Source of the DNA: Syncephalis plumigaleata
Lineage: Eukaryota; Zoopagomycota; Zoopagomycetes; Zoopagales; Piptocephalidaceae
Assembly: GCA_025201365.1 (NCBI GenBank)
Contig: JAIXMF010000015.1
Location: 124,001 to 188,000 of the forward strand
Length of the DNA stretch: 64,000 nucleotides
Reading direction: 5' to 3'
The notes beneath the pieces were generated by a model. The model did not search any database. It was given only the letters and a program-made list of their open reading frames with translations, and was not told where the DNA came from. The first letter of the stretch is position 1; the number at the start of each line of letters is the position of its first letter. Positions 21,990 to 32,784 of the stretch are shown one piece after another. A program made the translations under genes and the position numbers.

Positions 21990-23781
21990 TTAGACGCTAA
22001 TGACAATAAACGAGCACACACCACTACTGTCACTAATGGCAAGAAATCTCATTTACTGGTAAGTAAATATGGAATTGACTGAATTACCATAGATATAGTA
22101 GCTAATAATACCTTGAGAATAGCTAGACCATTTCAGCCACGAGTGACACTTGGTAAAACGCGTGTATATAATGTAGACCTTGGTGATAAAACAAACCATG
22201 ACATGTCATCAACAGTATCAGGTAAGCGACATTAGATAAGCGTGTAGTTATAGCTTAACATTTGACTAGAGACGACATCATTTACGGATCATGTACAGCT
22301 ACCAATAGCAACTTGCAAGTTGACAATACCAAAAAGTACGTTTATTAATATGTAATTGAATGAATGAATAATAAATGAATGAATGATAGATGAGACCATT
22401 GTACGTCAATATCTGTCATCGATGGAGACAGTAGGCCAATGAGTTCAACTAATAAAGAGAAGTGGAAACCACACTAGTAGGACAGTTTCGATTAATGTAA
22501 GTACTAGTAGCATTATTTATTATATATTCGATGACTAATACATGTTGTGATGCTAGTCATTCTAGAGTGGCAGTATCGTTGATTGAAGAATGCATGAATA
22601 GTTGCAAACAATTGACATTACAAAAGATAACAGCATCCAATTATACGGCAATCGAGAAGATTAATCGACCAGATTATGGTGCTTCTTCTTTTATACCGAA
22701 AGAACCCAATCGTGAATGGATGTTACTGGCAGTGGTGGCACAGCGAGGATCTGTGATTACTGATCATGAAGGAAATAAATCCATCACACTTGTATTGACT
22801 GATCTCAAATACAGTCAATGTCGTTTAACGTTGTTTGATGCCGCATTGGATGCACACTGGAAGACAGCACCTGGAAGTGTAGTGGCCGTGTTCAATGCAA
22901 ACTATTTGAATCCAATGCTAAGGTACGAATCTGCTTAATTATAATCAATAATACACATGATAACTAATTAATGTTGCTGCTTCTTTTGTTATTTATTTAT
23001 TATTAGATGGGTCTATCTATTTCACGATTGGAATGCCTGCTTAATATCGGTGACTGTATTGATTTCAGCATGTGTATTGCGGCAAATAAGGATGGAAGCA
23101 AGTGTAGGATGCCCGTTGACAAGTAAGAAGAAGTGCTGTTTATCGATGATTGATTGCTAACTGGTATGCCGTAAATAATAGAAGAAGGGTACGAAATGCG
23201 AGTGGCATTGTATCGAGGGAGTCAAACGAAGTATCTCTCGTCGAATGGAAATTGCTGTCGGGTAAGTGCATATTGACTAGTTTTGTTGCTGCTGCATCCT
23301 TTAGTTTAATCGATCAATTATGTTACATAGTGATGTCAGTATGCAAGTACCAAGCTCAAGTTTTGACAATAATAAGGATAGTAGCGCTGTCAATACGTAT
23401 CAATCAAGCAATTATTATGAGGCTACTCCATTTGGACGTGCGTCTAAACTGTCATCTAAAGCATTGCAAGAGAGACAAAAGTCTGAATCAAGATGAGGTA
23501 AATAGAAAAGACAAGATGAAATCACATATCAAATGCCTGTCTAATCATTGATATTGGTAGTGCTTTGCTTAAACAACATAATAACTTGGGTGGTATTTAT
23601 CTACAAAGTGCTATTGCCACACATAATGAACGTAAAAAGATCAAGCTTGCTCAAGAGGAAGAAGCATCCGCTAATCTTGCTAAGAATAATACGAGTAATG
23701 AACGAGAAAACCACGAGTAAAGAAGAGTGCACTTGCTATACTGGAGAATGCAAAGGGCCGTCCAGTAGACAAGGAATTGTA
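21990..23781 (+). CDS. MCM10: MCM10, replication initiation factor
   Basis: MCM10 binds the MCM2-7 helicase, polymerase alpha and DNA during origin firing. Visible exons: LDANDNKRAHTTTVTNGKKS, RPFQPRVTLGKTRVYNVDLG, then the OB-fold in one long exon (EWMLLAVVAQRGSV, ITLVLTDLKYSQCRLTLFD, WKTAPGSVVAVFNANYLNPM). The MCM10 zinc region follows: MGLSISRLECLLNIGDCIDF, MCIAANKDGSKCRMPVDK and GTKCEWHC. Later exons encode FGRASKLSSKALQERQ, DIGSALLKQHNNLGG and a C-terminal KPRVKKSALAILENAKGRPV. One base appears to be missing near 23706, since the last segment is one frame off. The start is not determined; the coordinate given is the first exon I trust. The gene lies close behind the Myb-like gene on the same strand. 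Confidence 0.8.
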
Positions 23782-24011
23782 GAAATATTATTATTATTAT
23801 TCACATTGATTCTTACCAGTAATTACAAGTAAAATTAGATTGGCATGTGTAACAACATTTATTCAGTTGTATTATAATTTCATATTTAAGTGTTACTGTA
23901 TTCACTTGTAATTACATTGAGGAATAGTAATAACAGTATAGCTATTAAGGTATTACGCATAGAGTGGATGTGGCACGATATCAATGGCATACTGGTAACG
24001 ATAATAGTCGA

Positions 24012-25052
24012 CTATGGCTGATAATCATAGGATGCAATCGTTTGAATCTGTGAAAGGTGAAGTATATGATATGTCTTTGGTTGATTGGACACACCGGTTG
24101 ATTTACGCATATCCTGACAATGATTTACCAAGATAGTACTGACGATATTCCTAGTTACACACACACAAGTACAAACACAAGTACAATGCGTTAATGAATG
24201 TAAACAAATAGATGAGCACGCGTTGATTTTCATCATGATTACTTACCAGTCTGTGGCCAGTAGCAAATCAGATAGATTCCCGGCAATCTGTGTCGCCACG
24301 AGTGTGCAACATATGACATTGCACACCGCAGCTAAACACATTGCCTGGATTCCATCTCGTGCCAATCGCTTCCATGCACTTGATCCATACTGGCGGTATT
24401 GTTTTATCGCGACATAGGAGAAAATGATGGAAAACATCAGGTTAAGCGGTAGGGAAATGGCGAACCAAATCCAAATGGTATAGTAAGGATAATGGAGGGA
24501 GCAGCCGACATCCGGTTCTATCGTTACGAAACATGTGAAAACCATCACGAACACGTATGATAATTGCATCAGCATAGGCAGAACACTAATGTATAGCACC
24601 AGTCTGTTTCGATACAATATGAGATATACTTTTTGTAGCAATACGGCACTATTAAAGAAGTTGGCCGTAGATATACCAAAGCAGATCAACCAGATCAAAT
24701 GTCGACAGGTGAAATAGAGGCCTAGTTCGACGAGTATGAATACCACGACAGTGATACCACCGATTGAGCATGGAATTAGGCAACACCACGGAGCGAGAAT
24801 ACGCGGGCGTGCCCTTACCATTTGAACGCAAATGATAATATTACGTACGGTTAGAAAGGCCATGATGATACCCGCCAGTATTTGAAATCTAGCACCGTTC
24901 AATCCGCTGTAGTGCTCGCCCGAATGTCCCTCCGCCACATAATAGTCTAGCATGTTCGTTTCACCGAGCGGGTGCAAGGCTATCCCCCATAGCTGTGTGG
25001 CATTCTTTGTCCACTCTGTTTCCTTTGGATTAGCATAGTTGATCGCCGGCAT
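24012..25052 (-). CDS. Seven-transmembrane GPCR-like protein, copy D
   Basis: Fourth intact 7TM family member. Exon 1 is 25052-24247 (806 nt, the same length as in copies B and C), intron 24246-24151 (96 nt, GTAAGT...CTAG), exon 2 24150-24012; 314 residues. Shared features: MPAINYANPKETEWTKNATQ with a sequon, LHPLGETNMLDYY, TM2 entry RPRILAPWCC, pre-TM3 Cys (FTCRHLIW), loop Cys (PDVGCSLHYPYY), TM6 entry SSAWKRLARDGIQAMC. TM7 crosses the splice (LLLATDW then NIVSTILVNHCQDMRKS), and the tail NQPKTYHILHLSQIQTIA matches copy B. An in-frame TAA 15 nt upstream of the ATG supports this start. Ligand and coupling unknown. Confidence 0.83.
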
Positions 25053-26184
25053 TGGATATCTAGTTTACCGACTATAAAGGAGGGATAGTTCTACGAATAG
25101 GTTAAGAAATAAATAATAATACTATGATGGTACTGATGATGACACGGATATTGATGGTAGCAAACGTTAAACGTAGCAAAACAAAACAGAAACGGCCTGA
25201 TCCACCAGTAGTTACTGTCTTGGCTTGCGTGGCATATCCACATCCAAGTACCCTAATAGTCCGGATATCGACACCAGTACCATGCATCAGTTGCATTAAT
25301 GATCTCTTCTTCTTCTGTACATGCGGGAGAATTGCTTCACACATTTCACCTTGTATACCGGTTACTTATAACTGGATAGTGGTATACGACTCTGTCCGAA
25401 AGCGTGGACACATCCTACATACCTGTTACCAGTATTCGCGTATGAACCAATCACAATAACGAGTTTGATGGCATTCCTACATCTTGATTGAAGCCATTCG
25501 GTGCTAAACATGTTGATGATGGAGTGAATAGACGTGCACACGTATACATTATGATGTAAGTTCATTTAGATGGTAAGTTATAGTTAATTGATGGAACCAT
25601 GGTATGTCATTACTACATACATATATGAAATGTAGGTGAATATTGATCTGCTGATCAAGCATTGTCGATATACATAGTAGCATCATGCAATTTACCATCA
25701 CCATCGCGTGTTTATAACAAGTTGAAATACTAAATGTGGATATTTACCAGAGTAATCGATTCTATTTGCATGCAATGGTGTTACAAGTTGAACTACATAA
25801 TACAAGAGAGTAGCCATGTTTTTATTTAATCAACGAAGCAATGTAATGTATAAACAAATACATTAATCTATTATCATGTTTTATCATAGAAACTATCAAT
25901 TGCATTGCTAGTATTACTGCTACTATCATATGAACAAAGTATGCACTAGTTGGAGCATGATGGAAATGGGACGTGTATAATGAAAACAAAAATACGCGAG
26001 GGTGAATCAACGGAAAAAAGACGCCAACTGATTAGGCATACTCGACATCATTATAGTCAGCATTCGTATCGAGAAAAAGCGGACACCTCTTTCACTCCTC
26101 GACATTCTTTTCTTTTTCCTCATTCACTACTTCAAGCAAAGGAGGTTTCTCGTCACGTCCGTATTACGGTTGTTCTACTGCATC
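25053..26184. other. Intergenic, no convincing gene
   Basis: About 1.1 kb between the divergent starts of 7TM copy D and the CDK1-like kinase. A Cys-rich 111-codon frame at 25124-25459 lacks family features, and a hydrophobic frame opposite it is equally unsupported. The 3' part (about 26050-26160) is pyrimidine-rich and is probably the kinase promoter and leader. Confidence 0.45.
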
Positions 26185-27543
26185 ATGTCGGATAATTACC
26201 AAAAGCTTGAAAAGATTGGAGAAGGCACCTACGGTGTCGTGTACAAAGCCAAGGAACTCGCCACTGGTAGAACGGTGGCCTTGAAGAAGATTCGACTCGA
26301 TTCCGAGGACGAAGGTGTGCCCTCCACTGCTATGCGCGAAATCTCTGTTCTAAAAGAGTTGAAACACACGAACATCGTCGAGTAAGTAAAAGCAAGAATG
26401 AAAAAATGCTAGCGTGTTAGTAACGCGTATTTATAACGCGACAGTAATACGGCGCTATTTTTTTATTTTCTACATCAATATTACCCACTAATAGTAATGA
26501 TGATGATGATACTGTTATAATATCCCGTGTAGATTGTTAGACATTGTGCATAATGAGTCAAGTCTATATCTTGTGTTCGAATTTCTTGATCTCGACTTTA
26601 AACGCTACATGGATTCGAGTGCTCCTAATGGTCTCACCAATGAACATATTCAGGTAAGTAACTCGCATTGCTGCAATTGCCTGACTAGCTACTAATTGCT
26701 TATATACTTATATAACAGAGTTATCTCTACCAACTGGTCGATGGTATTCACTTTTGCCATGCTCGTCGTATTATGCATCGTGATTTGAAACCGCAGAATC
26801 TACTCATTGATCGTAATGGTTTGCTTAAGCTGGCAGATTTCGGTTTAGCACGCGCCTTTGGTGTGCCATTGCGTGCCTATACACATGAGGTGAATGAATG
26901 AGGGAATGAGAGAAGGGAATGAGTATATCGACAGCATATTGATTGTATATGATGTACCTGTAGGTTGTAACACTTTGGTATCGTGCACCAGAAATCTTGT
27001 TAGGATCAAAGAACTACGCACCACCCATGGACATGTGGAGTGTAGGATGTATTTTTGCCGAAATGGTACAACGACATGCACTATTTCCTGGTAAGTTATA
27101 ATAAGTATAATATATGCAATACTATCATATTGATTATATTGATAGGTGACTCGGAAATTGATGAGCTATTCTGTATCTTCCGGTAAGTAACTTGTTTCTA
27201 TTCGATAGATTGATTCCTTTAACAAACGAGCATATAGTACACTGGGCACTCCCGATGAAACTGTATGGCCAGGTGTAAGTAGTCTACCCGACTACAAGAC
27301 AGTATTCCCTCAATGGAAGCGGAAGCCATTGATTAACTCGGTGCCAACACTAAATGCCGAGGGTATAGACTTATTAGAGGTGAGCTAGTCGCGATGTTGT
27401 CGTTTAGTACAGCTCGCTGATGATGATGACTATTACTACTATAACAGAGTATGCTTGTCTACGATCCAGCCAAGCGTATTTCAGCCAAACGAGCCTTGCA
27501 ACATCCATTCTTCAGCAATATGGGCAAGGAGACCGCCTATTAA
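26185..27543 (+). CDS. CDK1: CDK1/CDC2-type cyclin-dependent kinase
   Basis: Cell-cycle serine/threonine kinase of about 300 residues in seven or so exons. Motifs in order: [13 protein letters not shown] with the Thr-Tyr inhibitory site, [20 protein letters not shown] (cyclin-binding helix), the [12 protein letters not shown] catalytic loop, [20 protein letters not shown] with the activation-loop Thr, [17 protein letters not shown], and SVGCIFAEM. The cyclin-binding helix reads PSTAMRE rather than the PSTAIRE typical of CDK1. Length and the rest of the fold are CDK1-like, not CDK7/8/9. Start chosen at ATG 26185 ([14 protein letters not shown]), since upstream frames lack a methionine. One exon is only about 37 nt ([10 protein letters not shown]). 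Confidence 0.92.
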
Positions 27544-27709
27544 TATGATAATATACGGAAGAGATGAAGAATGGAGAGAGGATCATTCAATGGCGTTTAT
27601 CAATTCAAATTATCAGAAATTCATCGTGTATTGCACACTGCATTTATTCATTAAAGCGCTTTCCTCCAATAGTCATTAGCAGATTATATGCTTTTTATTC
27701 AATAGCAAG

Positions 27710-28593
27710 CTAGTTTGTTTTCCTACGCTCTTCATCGCGTTTAGCGTAGATTTTAGCGGTAAATGGCCTAGTAATAATAGTAGTAGATTATCATGTTAGT
27801 TATACATCAATTGATTGTTAACAATCATCCACTTACTCTTCAAATCTCAATACAATCGAGTATACAATGAATACCTGAATGGTCAAGAGAACACCAGCCA
27901 ATGATCCATACCATAGAGCAGTGCCTAGGAATACCATACTAGAACCGTGATACATTGGATTATCGGTGGCATTAAAGGGGAATCCAGTGACTCGTTCATT
28001 CATGAGGATACCAAAGTAGTCGCCTGTCATCAGTTGACGTAAATCTATGTCAATGGTATATTCCTTCATAATCACGAGTGTATATCATCAACCTACCAAG
28101 ATAGGTACCCGTAACACCCAATGCATACATGGATGTCAATACGAGTACATTACCGGCTAGTACGAGTAGAACGGCGATCACCTTGAATTCACCATAGGCG
28201 AGGAGTGGATGAACCGGTTGATGCTCTAGTGCTGTTTTATAACTAATACACGCGTATATTTATTTGTCAGTCTAGTTGATATCATTCCAACTTGATTACT
28301 AACATGAAATCACGAATGATACCCAAAGAGAAAATGGATACAGCCAGTAGATAGCAACCGTATAATCGATTGCCACCGGCCAACTTTGTAATAGTTTTAT
28401 TGTTGTATTCTACTCGAATGGACTAGTTAGTTAGTTCATGTCCTTCAGTTGATTGACAAGCCATTATTTGTGCGTGTAGCTTACCTGAACGCGCGGCAAT
28501 AGTCCAGAAGATAGGATTGAACATGATAGAACCAATGGCCCAATATAAAGTAGGCTGACTAAAGTCGACCCAGTCAAGTAAGTTGGTAGCCAT
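27710..28593 (-). CDS. OPI3: Phosphatidyl-N-methylethanolamine N-methyltransferase
   Basis: ER membrane enzyme that makes the last two methylations from phosphatidylethanolamine to phosphatidylcholine, using S-adenosylmethionine. Several exons encode MATNLLDWVDFSQPTLYW, MFNPIFWTIAARSVEYNNKT, ITKLAGGNRLYGCYLLAVSI, FSLGIIRDF, LEHQPVHPLLAYGEFKVIAV, MYALGVTGTYLGDYFGILMN, ERVTGFPFNATDNPMYHGSS and the tail AKIYAKRDEERRKTN. This is the order and spacing of yeast OPI3, with the GxG-type SAM site in the GVTGTYLGDYFG block. About 200 residues, four membrane segments. A longer upstream frame exists to 28770, but the ATG at 28591-28593 fits the family. The last intron splits a Glu codon before PFTAKIY. 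Confidence 0.93.
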
Positions 28594-29016
28594 TATAGAG
28601 GAATACAACAAGTGTACTAGATAGAGAGAGTGTGTGTAAGGGCTAGACAAGTCAACGCACAAGCAAAACAAAAGCAATAGACCAAGCTTAAAAGGAGAGA
28701 GAGAGAAGAAGGAGAAGGTACTCTTAGCATAGTTGCCGATAGGATTAATTTGTTGATTAAATAGGGACACGTCAATGACGTATAAAGAGGCGAATGATCA
28801 TGTCTATTGGATGATGATGATGATGATGTGATTCACATGCTTGTTACAATCAATTCATATGAAATCACATGTTAATATGTCATTGCTTTGTAACCTCATT
28901 CTTTGGTTGCTTCTTCCCCAACCGCTGTTCATTTTCCTTACACACTTCTTTCCTTCTTAACGTGACACTATAGTAGTTGAGGCTACTACGCGTTTATTAC
29001 GTGTTACACGAGAGTA
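28594..29016. promoter_or_regulatory. Divergent intergenic promoter region, OPI3 / SNAPC3
   Basis: 423 bp between two divergent starts. Contains a purine-rich GAGAGAGA stretch (about 28692-28715) and a GATGATGATGATGATG run near 28812. No gene seen. Confidence 0.5.
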
Positions 29017-30587
29017 ATGGCGGAACAACCGACTGATCGTTACCGAGTATTTGACAAGTCGGTGCAACTAGCGTCATTTGCAAAGGATGTTCAAGATTCA
29101 CTAAAGGAATTTGATCAGTTACTTGATGTGAATCCTTCAGAAGAGGAAGTACTACTACGTCGATGGCAAAAACGATGCAAGTAAGTAGGCAGACATATGT
29201 GATATTCATATCAATCAGCATGATTATCTAATTGACATCCAACCACTAGAACAAAACACTGGCCAATACAACCAAGCAGTACTTTTCCAATCCTGGCCTA
29301 TTAGTATTAATGCGACAATACTATGAATCGAGTCATAATGCTAATAGTCTAGATGCAAATGATGCCTCATCTATTTGAATACAACAGGTAAGTAAACAAT
29401 AGTACACAATTGTATATTTACTGAAATGCAATCTAGGACCAGTATCCAACTCACTTACCAATCATTCAAGGGAATCCTTGATGACATGCAAAGTAAATCA
29501 CTTGGTACTTATAGGCAAGTCATTTAGTAATAATGATAATCATCTATGACAATTGTTTAATAATTGATATGTATATTAGACGTGATGCTCGTGTCTCCAT
29601 ACCAATACATCGTCGTCCTGATATTAACTATTTAGCAGAACAATCAGCGGTAAATATCTTAAACAGTGTCATTTATTATTTGCTCATCTATTAATACTAG
29701 AAATTACAACGAGAACCGATATCTACTCATACATCCTCCGAGTTACCACATGTGATTATTACAGTTACTCTATTTAATCCAGAGAAACAACAGGATAGAA
29801 ATGAAGAAGTGGAAATACTATCAATACAAACTATAGGCGATCTAATTGCACATGTCGGTTGTCACACTCAGTCAATGATGATGGACGCGGAACATCAACC
29901 AGAGAAAGTATGTTTTATTGGTAATAAGGTATATACGAATACTAGCGATATATCAGCGAAAGAGTATGTCTATTACATTGTATACAATGAAAGAACTTGC
30001 TTGTTAACACTGTTACATCTAGACGATTGTATCGTAGTCTTTACGCTGAATATGATACATCCAAGATAACAAATGCTGAACCATTAACGACAAAGTTCAA
30101 CGAGATTGACATTGTATTTGGTCAGCCTCATCTACTTAGTCATAATGGACAGTGTCGACATGTGTTCATGTTCAAGAATGCCCGGTATGTATTACACTGT
30201 TTAATAATGACTATATACATTCATCTAATTGATCTGATATAGATGTGTACAACTTGCAAACAAAGAGAGTGAATCGATATTCCCTCAAACGACATTTCGT
30301 GGTAGAATCAATCGGATCAAATGTCAAATGTGTACCATTTATCCTGCCGAGTAAGTGGATGAACAAGTAGATACATTTATTAATGAGTTACTAATATAAA
30401 TATATGCAGACGTGTCATTATTGAAGATGTTCATTGTGGTGATACACCAATGATGATGTGCATCTGTTGTTATGACATGTTTCTCACAGATACACAGGGT
30501 AATCTATTGCGTGACATTAAGGAATTACCCTATAATAAGACACGAATGGAATTAGACGAGGCTGGCGATGATATGAGTGAAGTATAA
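29017..30587 (+). CDS. SNAPC3: SNAPC3 / SNAP50, snRNA-activating complex subunit
   Basis: The largest conserved subunit of the SNAPc factor that reads the proximal sequence element of snRNA genes for Pol II and Pol III. Multi-exon. N-terminus MAEQPTDRYRVFDKSVQLAS, then TYQSFKGILDDMQSKSLGTY, VSIPIHRRPDINYLAEQSA, HVIITVTLFNPEKQQDRNEE, LRRLYRSLYAEYDTSKI and RHVFMFKNARCVQLANK. The diagnostic zinc-binding C-terminus is CQMCTIYPAERVIIEDVHCG with PMMMCICCYDMFLTD. One intron (29515-29579) is GC-AG. One base seems missing near 29375 in a T run; restoring the frame removes an in-frame TGA. It is convergent with the LACTB2-like gene, 63 bp between stops. Confidence 0.85.
29515..29579 (+). other. GC-AG intron in SNAPC3
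   Basis: Exon ends ...ACTTATAG, the donor is GCAAGT and the acceptor TATTAG. Splicing joins KSLGTY to RRDARVSIPIH in frame by splitting an Arg codon. Confidence 0.75.
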
Positions 30588-30650
30588 AGGATAAACAAGA
30601 GAGTATATCTGTTATAATATGTATTGTATAATAAACTGTAATCTTGTTTA

Positions 30651-31768
30651 TTACTTTGACATACTATTCTCAGTCGTGGTTAATTGCCAATGTAGATCCT
30701 TAACCAATCCTGCTGTACTCATTGATAAACGTGTCAGTTTCAATGCATCATTAATGGCATCAATTGTTTGTGTATTCTCTGCGTTCACTGGTGGTAATAT
30801 TGCACGTACACGTCCATCATGCTTTAGTTTCAATAAATGAAGTAACAGCCCATATCCTGCTGCTGCCTTTACCATATCAGGCACGTCAGGATAGATGGTC
30901 GACACCATTTGTGATGCTGTCCAACTACTGGGTTCCTCGTCGTATTGCGAGACCTCCGATGCTGGTTGCTCCATCAACTTGATGATCTCTTCTTCTCGCG
31001 CAATACGATGTTTGATATAGTTATCCAACACGGCTTGCACATTATCCTCCCCATCGATCATCGGGCCATGACCAGGATAGATACGTTTGGCGTTAACACG
31101 CTTCAATCGTTCCAATGACTCGAGATAAACGGGTAGATCCTCGAATACGGTCGTCTTCTCACCCAGTACACAATCCCCGGTGAACAATGCTTGTTCCTCT
31201 TCAAGATAGAAGGCAAGATGATCGCGCGTATGTCCGGGTGTGTGTAAGGCACGCAGTGTACAGCTATCCGTGTGGAATACATCGCCATCCTTCACTGGCT
31301 TTAGTGTATGATTGTGCGTGCCTTCCACCGTTGGTACGCCAGGTCGACTGGAAGTTGCCGGTTTCCCATCATGTTCATCGTCTGGAAACTTGTAGGCAGT
31401 CGATTCTAGATTGGAGAATGCTTTGCAAACATCGGACAAACCGCCTACATGATCACGATGCCAATGAGTAAGCAGTACTCGATCGATAATCGTGGTTTCT
31501 GACGAGTTATCCGTGCTATTCTCCTTCAACGCTTGCTTCAACTGCGCGACATAGCCATCAACACCCTCACCCGTGTCGATAAGTAGACGCTTAGCACCGG
31601 TACCTACTAGATAGGTATTCGTGCCTAGTGACAAGTTGGTGAGTTGATATGTATTACTATTTTATGGCTATTACCTTGTAGAGTGAATGGACCAGGATTA
31701 AGACCAAGTACTCGAATAACACGCTTGGAAAGCATTTCAATATCAGGTAACGGTGTTAATGCAGCCAT
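30651..31768 (-). CDS. LACTB2-like metallo-beta-lactamase-fold endoribonuclease
   Basis: About 355 residues in two exons; the start is MAALTPLPDIEMLSKRVIRV at 31768. Metallo-beta-lactamase fold with the zinc motif LLTHWHRDHVGGLSD (HxHxDH), a later metal His in LHTPGHTRDHLAFYL, the bridging Asp in LFTGDCVLG, and the last His in RIYPGHGPMIDG. The opening GPFTLQGTNTYLVGTGAKRL is characteristic of the LACTB2 family, single-strand-specific endoribonucleases found in animal mitochondria and related to fungal polyketide-cluster hydrolases. No polyketide synthase is near, so the housekeeping RNase role is favoured. A 50-nt intron follows the TLQG codons. Divergent from the Nudix gene. Confidence 0.85.
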
Positions 31769-32064
31769 ATCAACGTCAATAGAGAGGATAGGTAAGTAAG
31801 TAAGCAAGTAGACGAGTAGGTAATAGAATGACGACGCTGTTTCTCAATTCCATTCGATAATGCAAACAAAAGTGACATTATTAGAAAAGTGTCACTCGGC
31901 CATTCACAATGCCACTATTTCTACCACACTTTCTTCTTTCATTTCTACCGTTTCGTCATCAGTGTATACGCCATACTCACAAACCACGATTGTATCTTTG
32001 TCTTTCCCCGAGAAACTTGCTACTAGCATTACCACTTTAACTTTTATTTCTTATAAGCATTAGT
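31769..32064. promoter_or_regulatory. Shared promoter region, LACTB2-like / Nudix
   Basis: 296 bp between two divergent start codons. A short GTAAGTAAGTAAG-like repeat lies next to the LACTB2-like start (about 31793-31806). A pyrimidine-rich leader precedes the Nudix ATG. Confidence 0.5.
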
Positions 32065-32784
32065 ATGGAATTGAGTGAGGAATCACGTCACGGTCGTTCA
32101 CTCCAAGTATGGAATGAAGACGGTGCACGCGAGGTTAGTTATCAGTAATAATAATAGCCATGCTTATTGACTACTTATTACATAGGTATCAGTATGTATA
32201 CCAATAGATTTGAACACTAAGCAAGTATTACTTGTATCTAGTCGATCTTCACCTGATCGATGGATTTTAGTAAGTAATATGTATAGAACGAATAGTAGAC
32301 GATAGAGTAAAAGATCACTTTCATGTTCATTATAATCATCAGTTTTACTAACAATACATGATAATAATTCATTGGGATAACTTTATTCTATCATCATCAT
32401 CATTAGCCAAAGGGTGGCTGGGAGTCTGATGAGACGAAGCAGCGTTCAGCTGAACGTGAGGCTTGGGAAGAAGGTATGTTTGCTGTTGTTCTACATATCA
32501 TGATGTAGTAACCCTATAATTAATGATCAATGGTAGCCGGTGTCGTAGGAGAGATCGTTAATGAAATTGGCGTGTGGAACACGTTCAGTAAGAAGAAGCC
32601 AGATAAGGCCAAGGCGCAATTTACCGTATTCGAGATGAAAGTAACCAAGAGTCATGACACCTGGCCTGAACAATCATTCCGTAAACGACAATGGTTTGAT
32701 TTGGAGGAGGCACAAAAAGTAGTAAAGCATGCCTGGATGGTAGAAGCCATTCAACGATGTTCCATTGTAAAAGCACAAGTTTAA
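32065..32784 (+). CDS. Diphosphoinositol polyphosphate phosphohydrolase (Nudix)
   Basis: Nudix hydrolase of the DIPP/Aps1 type, which removes the beta-phosphate from inositol pyrophosphates and cleaves diadenosine polyphosphates. Small exons give MELSEESRHGRSLQVWNEDG, VSVCIPIDLNTKQVLLVSSR and SSPDRWIL. The Nudix box, spread over exons, is PKGGWESDETKQRSAEREAW followed by EEAG. The C-terminus has the DIPP hallmarks VWNTFSKKKPDKAKAQFTVF and WPEQSFRKRQWFDLEEAQKV. About 160 residues. The gene has an intron of over 100 nt in front of the Nudix box (AT-rich, ATCATCATCATC). Cytosolic. Confidence 0.88.

Noticed and set aside
25102-25459. Opposed Cys-rich and hydrophobic ORFs
   Set aside because: Two frames on opposite strands over the same AT-rich bases, neither with homology, signal-peptide logic or splice context.
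28423-28770. Longer N-terminus for OPI3
   Set aside because: Extra residues upstream of MATNLLDW are low-complexity and hydrophobic, absent from the family; the frame is open by chance.
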